Shown: positions 51,295 through 60,040 of the stretch, piece after piece
Layout: every line of letters begins with the position of its first letter
Numbering within the stretch: position 1 is the first letter of the stretch
Assembly: GCA_014656495.1 (NCBI GenBank)
Contig: BNCN01000003.1
Location: forward strand, 703,273 to 767,272
Length of the DNA stretch: 64,000 nt
Direction of reading: 5' to 3'
Source of the DNA: Comamonas sp. KCTC 72670
GTDB lineage: Bacteria; Myxococcota; Myxococcia; Myxococcales; Myxococcaceae
The notes under the pieces: model-generated
What the model saw: the letters and a program-made list of their open reading frames with translations, nothing else
Told to the model about the DNA's origin: nothing
Database searches by the model: none
Program-made: the position numbers and the translations under genes

Positions 51295-53049
51295 GTGGCA
51301 GACAGCGACACGCGGCACGGCGGCTCCTCACCCGAAGGCACGGTTCACAAGCACACAGAGCGGGAGTTTCCTGGGCAGGAAGAAGCCCGGGCACGCGAGC
51401 ACCGGGACAAGGTGCGTGCGGGTGTGCGGGCTCCCTCGCTCCGAGCTCGGAGGCCGCCCGAGGGACGGCTGCGCCAGTTCCTCTATGGGGCCAGCCTGCC
51501 GTTCCACATCGGCGGGGCCCTGCTCGGGGACCCGGCGGCGCGGAAGCAATACATCCGCGTTGGATTCCTGCAATCCATTGCAGCTCTGGCTTTGGCCTTG
51601 AGTTGCATGACTTCCGGAACTGAGGCGGCGGAGAGCGCGAGCAAGCGGCGCTCCCGCGACAAGGCCCAGGCGGCCCAGGTGGAGAAGGTCGCCACGGCGT
51701 TCGCGGAGCGGCAGGCCAAGAAGGCGGAGGCCAAGAGCGCCCGGCGGCTGATTGCGCTCGAGGAGAAGACCCAGGCGCGGCTCAAGGCCTTGGACGCGCG
51801 GCTCGCCAACCGGGAGCTGGCCGCGGCCGGCGCGGCACTGGGGGAGGCGGAGGAAGCCGAGAGCGGCGAGGCGGAGGCGGACACGGCCCCCTCCCCCACT
51901 GACTCCGCGCCAACGCCCGACGATTCGGAGGCGCGGGCGGACACGGCGCCCACTCCCGGTGACTCGGAGGCGCGGGCGGACACGGCCCAGGCGCCTGGTG
52001 CCTCCACGGCGCGAACGGACGGACCGAACGCGGCGCCGGAGGCCCCGAAGCCCCAGGAGGGAACGTCACAGGCAGCGTCGGCCTCGGCGGCGCGGCTCGA
52101 AAAGAGCATCCGGGACCTCGAGGCGGCCGCCCAGGGTGCGGACGCGGGCGTGTCGCTCCCAGAGGCCATCGCGGCCTTGGTGCTCGAGACCACGCGCGGT
52201 CTGGACCTGGAAGAAGGCGACTCGGCGGCTGACTCCGCCGCGGAGCAGGAGGCCTCGGCCGATTCGCCCCCCAGCAAGGCCGACGCCCCCACGAAGTCGA
52301 GCTGGGCGGTGAAGGGGTTCTCCGTGTGGAGCATCGCCTTCTGGGCCGCCCTGTTCGCCGCGCTGCAACTGGCGCAGTGGGTGGTCATCGCCCTGTCGCG
52401 GGACTACCACGACGCCATCTCCCGCCAGGCCAGCCTGCTCACCGGACTGGAGCCGGAGGAAGAGGACGTCCCGCCGCGCGTGCGCGTCAACTTCGTCTGG
52501 CTGCGCAAGAAGCTGCGGCGGCGGTGGCGGGCCTTCCTGTTGCTCATGGTGGGCGTGCCGGCGCTGTTCGTGCTCGCCGTCCCCTTCATGTGCGCCTCCC
52601 GCACCGTCTTCTACGCCCTCTTCACCGCCTGGAGCATGTGGTGGTGGGTGGTCTTCACCGCCGCCAAGAGCTCACGGGCCTGGGAGCCGGCCATGGGGGC
52701 GTCACGTCCACCCTGGTTCCTCCGGCTGTGGACGTTCATCACCACGCGCGTGCCAGGCCTGCGCTGGGGCACGCTCCAGCGGTACGGCGCGTCCTGGGGA
52801 CGACGCACGGAGGAGGTCTTCGCGCCCATCTCCAGCACGGAGCGCCACCCCTGGGTGTTCGCCGGCCTCGCGCTCGTCCGCTTCCTGGGTTCGTTCCCAC
52901 CGATGAAGTTCTTCGTCCGCCCCCTCATCCCGGTGGCCTCCGCGCACCTGCTCGTCGCCGACGTCGAGGCGGCGAAGGAGGCGCTCGCGGCCCAGGGCCA
53001 GGACGAGCCGCCCTCCACCGGCGTCCCCAAGCCCGCCGACGTGTGGTGA
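51295..53049 (+). CDS. Unknown multi-pass membrane protein with a Glu/Ala/Asp-rich repeat region
   Basis: 584 residues from GTG 51295. A polar basic start (about 1-80) leads to one hydrophobic segment (about 87-108), a Lys/Ala/Glu coiled-coil (about 115-180), then a disordered region (about 190-320) with imperfect repeats of TP(G/D)DSEARADTA. Three or four membrane helices follow (about 345-370, 410-432, 437-455). The C-terminal part (about 470-560) is rich in Trp/Arg/Phe. No enzyme motif is seen. It is divergent from the nucleotidase-like lipoprotein with only 44 bp between them, and converges on the Npt1-fusion gene. Confidence 0.75.
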   Translation: MADSDTRHGGSSPEGTVHKHTEREFPGQEEARAREHRDKVRAGVRAPSLRARRPPEGRLRQFLYGASLPFHIGGALLGDPAARKQYIRVGFLQSIAALALALSCMTSGTEAAESASKRRSRDKAQAAQVEKVATAFAERQAKKAEAKSARRLIALEEKTQARLKALDARLANRELAAAGAALGEAEEAESGEAEADTAPSPTDSAPTPDDSEARADTAPTPGDSEARADTAQAPGASTARTDGPNAAPEAPKPQEGTSQAASASAARLEKSIRDLEAAAQGADAGVSLPEAIAALVLETTRGLDLEEGDSAADSAAEQEASADSPPSKADAPTKSSWAVKGFSVWSIAFWAALFAALQLAQWVVIALSRDYHDAISRQASLLTGLEPEEEDVPPRVRVNFVWLRKKLRRRWRAFLLLMVGVPALFVLAVPFMCASRTVFYALFTAWSMWWWVVFTAAKSSRAWEPAMGASRPPWFLRLWTFITTRVPGLRWGTLQRYGASWGRRTEEVFAPISSTERHPWVFAGLALVRFLGSFPPMKFFVRPLIPVASAHLLVADVEAAKEALAAQGQDEPPSTGVPKPADVW

Positions 53050-53064
53050 AGCCGCCCGGAGCGC

Positions 53065-56000
53065 TCAGGAGTCGTCGCGGGAGCGGTCGTCGTTCGAATC
53101 CGGCGCGGGCCCATCCGGCAGCGGCGGGGCCAGCGGCCCCAGCGGCGCCGTCATCTCCAGCCGCTCGCCCGTCTCGCGGAAGTCGGGCAGCGCGATGAGC
53201 GCCTGGAGCTGCAGGCTCACCGCGCGGAAGAAGCCCGTGAGCAGCTCCGGCCGGTCCGCGAGCAGGTCGAGGAAGTCGCGCCGGTCGATGATGAGCACGC
53301 GCGTATCCACCGCGGCCACCATGTCCGTGGGGCGCGGCGCGCCGTCGAGCAGGCTCACCTCGCCGAAGGCCTGCTTGCCCTGGAAGCGCAGCACGTGCTC
53401 GCCGTCGTGGAAGGCATCCACGGCGCCGTCGACGATGACGTAGAGCGCGTCGCCCGGGTCACCCTGGGCGTAGATGCGCTCGCCCGCGCGGAACGACGCC
53501 TCGCGGGCCACCGCGGCGATGGCGGCGATGTCGTCCACGTCGCACTGGGAGAAGACGCTCACGCCTTCCAGCGCGAACATTCGCTGGACCGTCCTGTCGC
53601 TCATGTCACCTTCCTGCGGGAGCACGTGCAGCCCGTTCACCCACGCCACGTGGCGGGCGCACGCGCGCAGCACGCCGTCCTCGCTCTGCACCAGCGCGGC
53701 CAGGCGGCGCCACAGCCGGCCCGGCGCGCCTGGGGGGAGCTCGCGGTGGTGGGCCTCCACCTGCTCCATCACCAGCTCCCGGTCCTCTTCGTCGACCAGG
53801 TTCTCCAACAGCTCCAGCGCCAGCGCCCGGCGCCGGGGGTCCGGCCCCACCAGGTTGTAGTGGATGCCGCGCATCACGTGCGACGGGTGCAGCAGGCCCA
53901 GGAGGAAGAAGCACAGCTCCAGCGCCTGGTCCATCCGGTCGCCCACCGCGCGGGTGAGCAGCGAGCCATCCCCCAGCGCCGCGCGCAAATCCCGGAAGGC
54001 CCCCACCAGGTTCCGGTACACGTCGCGCCGCCGCCCCAGGGCCTCTCGCACGCGCTCCACGTCCACCGGGTGCTCGGGGTGCTCGTCTCGCAGGCGCGAC
54101 ATCTGCGCGCCGATGCGGAAGTGGAGGGACGCGTCGTCGCGCACGTTGGAGAACAGCAGCGCGTCCAGCGCCGCCGGGGTGCCGATGCCGCGCAGCACGC
54201 GGGGCAGCTGCAGCCGCATCGCCAGCGGGGCCACCAGGTTGTTGAGCTGGTCCTCCACCAGCGGCGTCACGTCGTCCCCCAGCGCCACGAGCGCCTCGCG
54301 GGCCGCCTTGCGCTCCTCGCGCCAGGTGAGGAACGGCAACAGCCGGGGCGCCAGCTCCACGTAGCGGCCCTTGCCCACGGCGACGAGCGCCACGTGCCGC
54401 ACCGAACCGTCCGCGTCCTCCAGGTAGCGCGCCAGGGCCTCCGCGAAGCGCGCGTCCTGGAGCCGGCCCAAAAGCCGCGCCACCTCGCGGCGCTCCGACA
54501 CCGGCGCGCCCTCGCCACGCGACAGCATGGCCTGCAGCGCCTCCAACGCGGCGGAGCTGCCGGTGGACTTCACCAGCGCGCCAATCGCCGCGCAGCGCAG
54601 GCCCACGTCGTAGTGGTTCAGCAGCGCGGGCAACAGCCGCTCGGCCCGCTCCGGAGACAGGCGCGCCAGGGCCCACACGGCCTGGTCCCGAGGCCGGCGC
54701 GGCCCCTCCTCCACCAGCCGCTCCAGCACCGGCGCCAGCTCGTGAGCCTCCAGCTCCAGCGCCAGGGACACGCCCCGCTCCAACACGCGCTCGTGCGGGT
54801 GGCGCAGCAGCGCGGGCAGGTACGGCCGCAGCGGCACCTCCGCCTGCTCCATCATGGCCACCGCGCGCAGCACGCGCTCGGGGGCGGGCGCCGCCAGCGC
54901 CTCGGCGAGCAGCCGCTGCTCCTCCTCGCCCTCCAGCTCCACGTCTTCTTCCTCGGGCGCGCCCACCTGCTCACCCAGCGCGGCCACGTACGCGGGCTTC
55001 AGCCGCACCAGCAGCAGGCCCAGCGCGGCGCACATGCCCACCACCGCCACCGCCATGGTGACGCCGTTCGCCGCGCGGCCCGCGCCGATGAGCAGCACGC
55101 CGGCCAGCACCACGCCGCCCTTGCGCAAGAGGCCATCCACCGTCGCGCGCAGGCCCTCGCGCTGCTCGTCCGGCACGGCCGCGTAGAGCAGCTGGATGCC
55201 CACCGGGAGGATGGAGTAGCTGACCGCCGTCTCCACCAGCCGCAGCAGGTGCACCGGCCACAGGCTGGGCGTCACCAGCGCCGCGCCCGCGAGCGGGGCC
55301 AGCACCAGCGGCACCAGCGCGACGTAGCGCAGCAGGCCCAGCCGCTTCAGCAGCCGCTGCGCCACCAGCAACTGGAAGGCGACGCAGAACAGCCCAATCC
55401 ACAGCTGGAGCGAACCGAAGAGCTCCGTGAGCGCGTCCTCGCTCAGCGTGCCCTCCAGGCGCAGGCGGAACAGGTAGTCCACGAACGAGGACAGCACCGC
55501 GAACGCGATGCCCAGCGCCGCCAACACCTGCGCGTAGGGGCTCTCCGCCAGATAGTGCAGCCCCAGGAAGGACGGGGGCCGTCCGCGCGCCGGCGTGGGC
55601 GGCAGGCCCTTGTACAGGTGGTGGAAGATGGCGCCCGCGACGAGCAACCCCAGCGCGCCGCTCACCACGATGGCCGGCGTCCCCAGCTTCACCGCCAGCC
55701 CCTGCACCAACAGACCGCCCGCGATGCCGCCCCCCATGGCGAAGCCGTTGAGCGCGGTGAAGGCCCGCCGCGCCTCCCGCGCGTCGAACGCCGCCGCCAT
55801 GCGGCCCCAGAAGCGGAAGGACACGAACGTGGAGAAGGTGTCCGCGAACAGGTACAGCGCCAGCGCGGGCAGCCGCTGCCCCGCGGACAGCGCCGCCGCG
55901 AGCCCCAGCGCCACCACGCCGCCCATGCCCGTCAGCAGGCCCGGTGACTCGAAGGGCGAGCCTGGCTTGGAGCGCGGCAGCAGCGTCATGGCCGCCGTCA

Positions 56001-56187
56001 TCAACGCGCCCAGCAGGTACAGGTACGGCAGCGCCTGCGACTCGAAGCGCGACAGCACCAGGGCGTTGGAAGCCGTCTTCAGCTGCGTCACCCCTGCGAT
56101 GAGCGCGAACTGAAAGGCCGCCGCCGGCAGGAGACGGCGGTTCCACGATGAGGAGTCGGAGGGGGGCACGGTTGCGGTGCGCGGCAC
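53065..56187 (-). CDS. Npt1-like (ADP/ATP carrier) transporter fused to HEAT repeats and a cyclic-nucleotide-binding domain
   Basis: 1040 residues from GTG 56187, which has GGAG 7-10 bases upstream; ATG 56265 would add 26 residues. About 12 membrane helices (to about 410) resemble Npt1/Tlc nucleotide transporters. An acidic linker leads to HEAT-like repeats (about 440-800: PHERVLERGVSLALELEAHE, RDQAVWALARLSPERAERLL). A cNMP-binding domain follows (about 875-985: GERIYAQGDPGDALYVIVDGAV, KQAFGEVSLLDGAPRPTDMV), keeping the FGE and Arg of the binding cassette. Transport gated by a cyclic nucleotide is the obvious idea but is inference; the transported molecule is unknown. Confidence 0.87.
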   Translation of the reverse strand: MPRTATVPPSDSSSWNRRLLPAAAFQFALIAGVTQLKTASNALVLSRFESQALPYLYLLGALMTAAMTLLPRSKPGSPFESPGLLTGMGGVVALGLAAALSAGQRLPALALYLFADTFSTFVSFRFWGRMAAAFDAREARRAFTALNGFAMGGGIAGGLLVQGLAVKLGTPAIVVSGALGLLVAGAIFHHLYKGLPPTPARGRPPSFLGLHYLAESPYAQVLAALGIAFAVLSSFVDYLFRLRLEGTLSEDALTELFGSLQLWIGLFCVAFQLLVAQRLLKRLGLLRYVALVPLVLAPLAGAALVTPSLWPVHLLRLVETAVSYSILPVGIQLLYAAVPDEQREGLRATVDGLLRKGGVVLAGVLLIGAGRAANGVTMAVAVVGMCAALGLLLVRLKPAYVAALGEQVGAPEEEDVELEGEEEQRLLAEALAAPAPERVLRAVAMMEQAEVPLRPYLPALLRHPHERVLERGVSLALELEAHELAPVLERLVEEGPRRPRDQAVWALARLSPERAERLLPALLNHYDVGLRCAAIGALVKSTGSSAALEALQAMLSRGEGAPVSERREVARLLGRLQDARFAEALARYLEDADGSVRHVALVAVGKGRYVELAPRLLPFLTWREERKAAREALVALGDDVTPLVEDQLNNLVAPLAMRLQLPRVLRGIGTPAALDALLFSNVRDDASLHFRIGAQMSRLRDEHPEHPVDVERVREALGRRRDVYRNLVGAFRDLRAALGDGSLLTRAVGDRMDQALELCFFLLGLLHPSHVMRGIHYNLVGPDPRRRALALELLENLVDEEDRELVMEQVEAHHRELPPGAPGRLWRRLAALVQSEDGVLRACARHVAWVNGLHVLPQEGDMSDRTVQRMFALEGVSVFSQCDVDDIAAIAAVAREASFRAGERIYAQGDPGDALYVIVDGAVDAFHDGEHVLRFQGKQAFGEVSLLDGAPRPTDMVAAVDTRVLIIDRRDFLDLLADRPELLTGFFRAVSLQLQALIALPDFRETGERLEMTAPLGPLAPPLPDGPAPDSNDDRSRDDS

Positions 56188-56371
56188 ACTACTCCACGCG
56201 CTTGGGCCCCCAGAATAGCGCTGTCGTGCGATGTCCCGCCCGCCTGCCCTCCGGGCAGTGAACATGTCACTTCGGACACCGCTGCCCGACTTCCGCCGCC
56301 CCACTGGAATCGTTGGAGCCGCGAGCAATGGCCGTCACGGCCGCCCGCGGGCCCTCCGGCCCGGCTAGACT

Positions 56372-57178
56372 GTGTCGGTGACGACCGCCACCGACACCCT
56401 GCTGGACGGCACCCACACGGTGCTCACCCCCGAGTACGTGGAGTTCCGCTTCACCCTGGCCGGGCTGTACTCGCGCTTCCTGGCCTGGCTGGTGGACGCC
56501 GTCATCGTCCTGGCCATGTCCGCGGGCATCCTCATGGCCATCAACGTGGCGATGATGGCCGCCCCGGGCTTCGCCAGCGCGCTGGGCATCGTCATCTACT
56601 TCCTGGTGGACTGGGGCTACGCCATCACCCTGGAGACGGTGTGGAGCGGACGCACCGTGGGCAAGCGGGTGATGTCGCTGCGGGTCATCCAGGAGAGCGG
56701 CGTGCGCATCGGCTTCTACCATGCGGCGCTGCGCAACCTGGCGCGCCCGGTGGACCGGCTGCCGGTGTTCTACCTGGTGGGTGGGGTTTCCGCCCTGGTG
56801 TCCCGCTCCCAGCAGCGGCTGGGGGACATGCTGGCGGGGACGCTCGTCGTGCGCGAGCGCCGCCTCCGGGTGCCGTCCGCGCTGGGCGCCCCGGGCGACG
56901 AAGGCCTGCTGGCGGATCCGCTCTTCGTGTCGCGGGTGAAGCGGCTGTCCACGGAGGAGCGGGAGGTGGTGCTGACGGCGGCCCTGCGGCGCGAGGAGCT
57001 GCGGATGGAAGCCCGGCTCCGCTTGTTCGCGGCGCTCGGCGCGCGGCTGCGGGACGCGCTGGCCATGGAGAAGCCGGCCCACCTCTCCGACGAGAAGTGG
57101 GCGCTGCTGGTGGCCGCGGCCCTGCTGCCGCCGAAGGCGAAGGCTAGAAGTACGCCGCCGCGCCGAGCGACAACGTGA
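56372..57178 (+). CDS. RDD-family membrane protein
   Basis: 268 residues from GTG 56372 (or GTG 56378). The RDD family core is present: AGLYSRFLAWLVDAVIV (here R-F-L-A-W-L-V-D, matching the R..D..D pattern), about three membrane helices, and TVGKRVMSLRVIQESG. The C-terminal 100 residues are cytoplasmic and helical. RDD proteins commonly cluster with SpoIIM, DUF58 and MoxR genes, all of which are in this window. Its tail overlaps the convergent barrel gene by 35 bp. The 184-bp divergent gap upstream shows no clear promoter. Confidence 0.88.
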   Translation: MSVTTATDTLLDGTHTVLTPEYVEFRFTLAGLYSRFLAWLVDAVIVLAMSAGILMAINVAMMAAPGFASALGIVIYFLVDWGYAITLETVWSGRTVGKRVMSLRVIQESGVRIGFYHAALRNLARPVDRLPVFYLVGGVSALVSRSQQRLGDMLAGTLVVRERRLRVPSALGAPGDEGLLADPLFVSRVKRLSTEEREVVLTAALRREELRMEARLRLFAALGARLRDALAMEKPAHLSDEKWALLVAAALLPPKAKARSTPPRRATT

Positions 57179-57662
57179 GCGAGCGCTGCGTCTTCTCGTT
57201 GAGCGCGATGTAGAAGTTGTACTGCGCCCGCGCGCCCACGCTCACCGAGTCCGTCACGAAGAAGTCGACGCCGACGTTGGGGCCGATGCCCACGAAGTTG
57301 CTGACGTTGTTCTTGAAGACGATGAGGTAGCTCAGGTCCGTCCCGACGTAGGGGCGGATGGACTCCTCCAGCAGCAGGTAGCGGATGCCAATGGACGGCG
57401 CCAGGCCCACCACGCGGCGCTCGTTGCGGTCCGTGGTGTCGCGGGGGAAGGTGATCTTCGACAGGGAGACGACCTCGAAGCCGTTCTCGATGTAGAGGCT
57501 GGCATCGATGCCCACGAAGAACGACGAATCCAGGCCGTTGGTCCGGTTGAAGTCCATGTAACCCAGGGACACGCCCAGACTGCGGTTGGCGAACTGGGCA
57601 TGCGCCGGAGCGGCGCTCAGGAGCGCCAGGGTGAAGCCAAGGGTGCAGAGCAGGGTACGCAT
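57144..57662 (-). CDS. Small outer-membrane beta-barrel-like protein
   Basis: 172 residues from ATG at 57662. A signal peptide (ending PAHAQ) is followed by alternating amphipathic strands (LGVSLGYMDFNRT, FVGIDASLYI, APSIGIRYLLLE, SVGARAQYNFYIAL) and a C-terminal aromatic (LGAAAYF), the typical signal for the outer-membrane insertion machinery. About eight strands fit an OmpA/OmpX-size barrel. Function unknown. Its last 35 bp overlap the opposite RDD gene. Confidence 0.8.
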   Translation of the reverse strand: MRTLLCTLGFTLALLSAAPAHAQFANRSLGVSLGYMDFNRTNGLDSSFFVGIDASLYIENGFEVVSLSKITFPRDTTDRNERRVVGLAPSIGIRYLLLEESIRPYVGTDLSYLIVFKNNVSNFVGIGPNVGVDFFVTDSVSVGARAQYNFYIALNEKTQRSLTLSLGAAAYF

Positions 57663-57761
57663 GGGCCGCCACTCTACCGGCGTAACCCCCGGAAAACAGC
57701 CTGGATTCAAGCCACGCGGGCCGTTGCCTGGGGGCGGGCCGTCTCCTACACTCGCCCCGCC

Positions 57762-58826
57762 ATGCGTCTCCGCCGACTTGCCGCCGCGCTGTCCCTGGTC
57801 TCCACCCTCCCGCTCGCCGCCGCCTGCGTCCGGACGCCGCCGCCGCATGAACGCGCGCTCATCAACAATGAGCTGTGCTCCCAGGAGATGGCCAAGGGTG
57901 ACCTGACGCGCGCGGACACGTTCTGCGACCTGGGCCTGGAGTTCTCCCCCCAGTACGCCGACCTCTGGTCCAACAAGGGCCTCATCGCCATGTACTCGGG
58001 CCGCAACGAGGACGCGAAGAAGCACTTCATCAAGGCCCTGCGCTACAACCAGGAGCACCTGCAGGCGTACCAGAACCTGGGCGCCATCTACATGCAGGAA
58101 GGCGCCTACGGAAAGGCGCACGACAACTTCCGCCGCGCCCTGAAGGTCAATCCGGACAACCTGGAGTCGCGCTACAACTTGGCCCTCTCCCTCATGAAGA
58201 TGGGGAAGATGGACGAGTCCAAGCGGGAGCTGCGCACCCTCCTGGCCGTCAACCCCGGCATCGCCGACGCCCACCACACCCTGGGCGTCATCGCCTATTC
58301 GGAGGGTGAATACGACGACGCCGGTGAGCACCTCTCCCGGGCCACCCAGTTGGTGCAGGACTCGCCCCTGCTGTGGCACGACCTGGGCACCGCGCTCATG
58401 GAGCTGGGCCGCTTCCCGGAGGCCCGCGAGGCCTTTGGCAACTGTGCCCAGCTGGACTCGAGCAACAGCAGCTGCATCAATAACCTGGCCCTGGCCCAGC
58501 GCAAGTCGGCCCTCACCGACGCGGCCTTCAAGGAGATCAAGGACACGCAGCAGGCGGAGAACTCCGCGCCCGCGCTCTTCATGCTCGCCCGCCAGTACCG
58601 CGAGAAGGGCCTGGTCGCCGAGGAGGAGTCCACCTATCGCAAGTGCGTGAAGCTGGACGCCAAGTACGCCGCCTGCCACTACGGTTTGTACGAACTCTTC
58701 TTCGAGGCGCACAAGCGCGAGCACGCGCAGATCGCCTGCAAGAACTTCTTGAAATACGGGACGTCAGAGGAATTCCCCACGGAGTACCAGACGTGTGAGA
58801 GATTCCTGAGCGACGCGACGTTCTGA
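57762..58826 (+). CDS. TPR lipoprotein (PilF/PilW/Tgl-like)
   Basis: 354 residues from ATG 57762. A lipobox (PLAAAC) follows the signal peptide. About six TPR units run from 40 to 260 (LWSNKGLIAMYSGRNEDAKKHF, AYQNLGAIYMQEGAYGKAHDNF, each quoted in part, with the A-G-Y-A pattern). A Cys-rich C-terminal part follows (Cys in NCAQL, SCINN, KCVKL, AACHY, IACKN, TCERF), more than expected. TPR lipoproteins such as PilW or Tgl help secretins assemble, but this one is longer and I cannot say it is Tgl. A FHA gene follows 39 bp later. Confidence 0.82.
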   Translation: MRLRRLAAALSLVSTLPLAAACVRTPPPHERALINNELCSQEMAKGDLTRADTFCDLGLEFSPQYADLWSNKGLIAMYSGRNEDAKKHFIKALRYNQEHLQAYQNLGAIYMQEGAYGKAHDNFRRALKVNPDNLESRYNLALSLMKMGKMDESKRELRTLLAVNPGIADAHHTLGVIAYSEGEYDDAGEHLSRATQLVQDSPLLWHDLGTALMELGRFPEAREAFGNCAQLDSSNSSCINNLALAQRKSALTDAAFKEIKDTQQAENSAPALFMLARQYREKGLVAEEESTYRKCVKLDAKYAACHYGLYELFFEAHKREHAQIACKNFLKYGTSEEFPTEYQTCERFLSDATF

Positions 58827-58865
58827 CGTTCCGCTGTCCCGCCTTCCCAGCACCCTTCCTTTTCG

Positions 58866-59942
58866 ATGAGCGTTCGTCTCACCGTTACGCAGCGCAGCGA
58901 GGCCGGCGCTGCCCAGAGCACCGAGTTCGTCCTCGACGACGCGGTCATCACGCTGGGCCGTGACAAGGCCTGTCAGGTCGTGCTCGCCCAACAGGCGGTG
59001 TCGCGCAACCACGCGCGCATCCTCCAGGAGGGCACGCTCTTCTTCCTGGAGGACCTGGGCAGCTCCTACGGCACGCAGATCAACGGCAAGCCGGTGCCCA
59101 AGGGCGAGAAGCGCCTGCTTCGCAATGGCGACGTCATCGCCATCGCGACGTACGACGTGCGCTTCGACCGGGTGTTGGAGCACCTGAACGCCGAGGCCGG
59201 GGCGGAGAAGACGGCCTTCATCGCCCGGGGCATGGTGAAGGACGCCATGCGCGGCCTGGCCGGCGGCGGCGAGGAGCGCTACCTGCGCTTCATGAACGGC
59301 CCCCGCGAGGGCGAGCGCATCGAGCTGGGGGACGCGAAGGAAGTCGTGCTGGGCCGCGACGAGAAGGACGCGGACATCGTCCTCAAGGACGACCTCGTCT
59401 CCCGGAAGCACGCCAAGGTGCGGCGCGACTGGTCCGGCACGCACGTGGAGGACCTGGGCAGCCGCAACGGCATCAAGGTGAACAAGAAGCGGGTCAACCG
59501 CCGGCAGCTCAAGGACGGGGACGAGCTGGAGGTGGGGGCCACCCGCTTCGTGTACGTGGACCCCACCGAGCCCGCCGATGAGCCCGTTCAGCTCGCCAGC
59601 GAGGTGAAGGCCCCGCCGCCGCCCTCCCCCCGGCGTCCGCGCCCGGAGCCCAAGCCGGTGGAGCCGCCGCCTCCCGAGGAGGAGCCCGCGCCGCCCGTCG
59701 AGGAGCCGGCCCCGCCCGTCGAGGAGCCCGTCGCCGAGGACCCTGCCCCGCCCGTCGACGAGCCCGTCGCCGAGGAGCCGCTCCCGCCCGTGTCGGCCGA
59801 GTACCCCGTGCCGGACGAGCCCGCGCAAGGCGGCGCCATGTCCGCGCTGAAGGACAAGGAGAAGCTCGTCCCGCTCGTGGTGATGGGGCTGGTGGGCCTG
59901 CTCTTCCTGGTGCTGATGATCGCCGTGCTCGTGGGGGCATAG
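58866..59942 (+). CDS. Tail-anchored protein with two FHA domains
   Basis: 358 residues. Two FHA domains (about 10-105 and 140-235) with intact phosphothreonine motifs: SRNHARI...GSSYGT and SRKHAKV...GSRNGI. A Pro/Glu/Val-rich linker (about 250-325) carries repeats of PAPPVEEPVAE type. The last 22 residues form one membrane helix (LVPLVVMGLVGLLFLVLMIAVLV), so the FHA head faces the cytoplasm from a C-terminal anchor. It probably senses Ser/Thr kinase signals. It converges on the export gate gene, with a strong hairpin between. Confidence 0.88.
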   Translation: MSVRLTVTQRSEAGAAQSTEFVLDDAVITLGRDKACQVVLAQQAVSRNHARILQEGTLFFLEDLGSSYGTQINGKPVPKGEKRLLRNGDVIAIATYDVRFDRVLEHLNAEAGAEKTAFIARGMVKDAMRGLAGGGEERYLRFMNGPREGERIELGDAKEVVLGRDEKDADIVLKDDLVSRKHAKVRRDWSGTHVEDLGSRNGIKVNKKRVNRRQLKDGDELEVGATRFVYVDPTEPADEPVQLASEVKAPPPPSPRRPRPEPKPVEPPPPEEEPAPPVEEPAPPVEEPVAEDPAPPVDEPVAEEPLPPVSAEYPVPDEPAQGGAMSALKDKEKLVPLVVMGLVGLLFLVLMIAVLVGA

Positions 59943-59987
59943 CCCCGCCCGCGGGTGGCGTGTCTCGGCACCAGGGGGACTCACGCC

Positions 59988-60028
59988 CCTCGGGCCCTGG
60001 CGCGCCGGTGCGGCGCGCGGGCCCGAGG
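59988..60028. terminator. Very strong bidirectional hairpin
   Basis: A 9-bp outer stem (CCTCGGGCC, 59988-59996, with 60020-60028) and an 8-bp inner stem (GCGCGCCG with CGGCGCGC, 60000-60007 and 60011-60018) have a 3-nt loop. It lies between two convergent genes and probably ends both transcripts. Confidence 0.7.
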
Positions 60029-60040
60029 CGGCAGCAACCC

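Noticed and set aside
53395..55947. An 850-codon plus-strand frame
   Set aside because: Antisense to the Npt1-HEAT-cNMP gene, whose domains are clear; the frame encodes His/Gln/Arg-rich nonsense.
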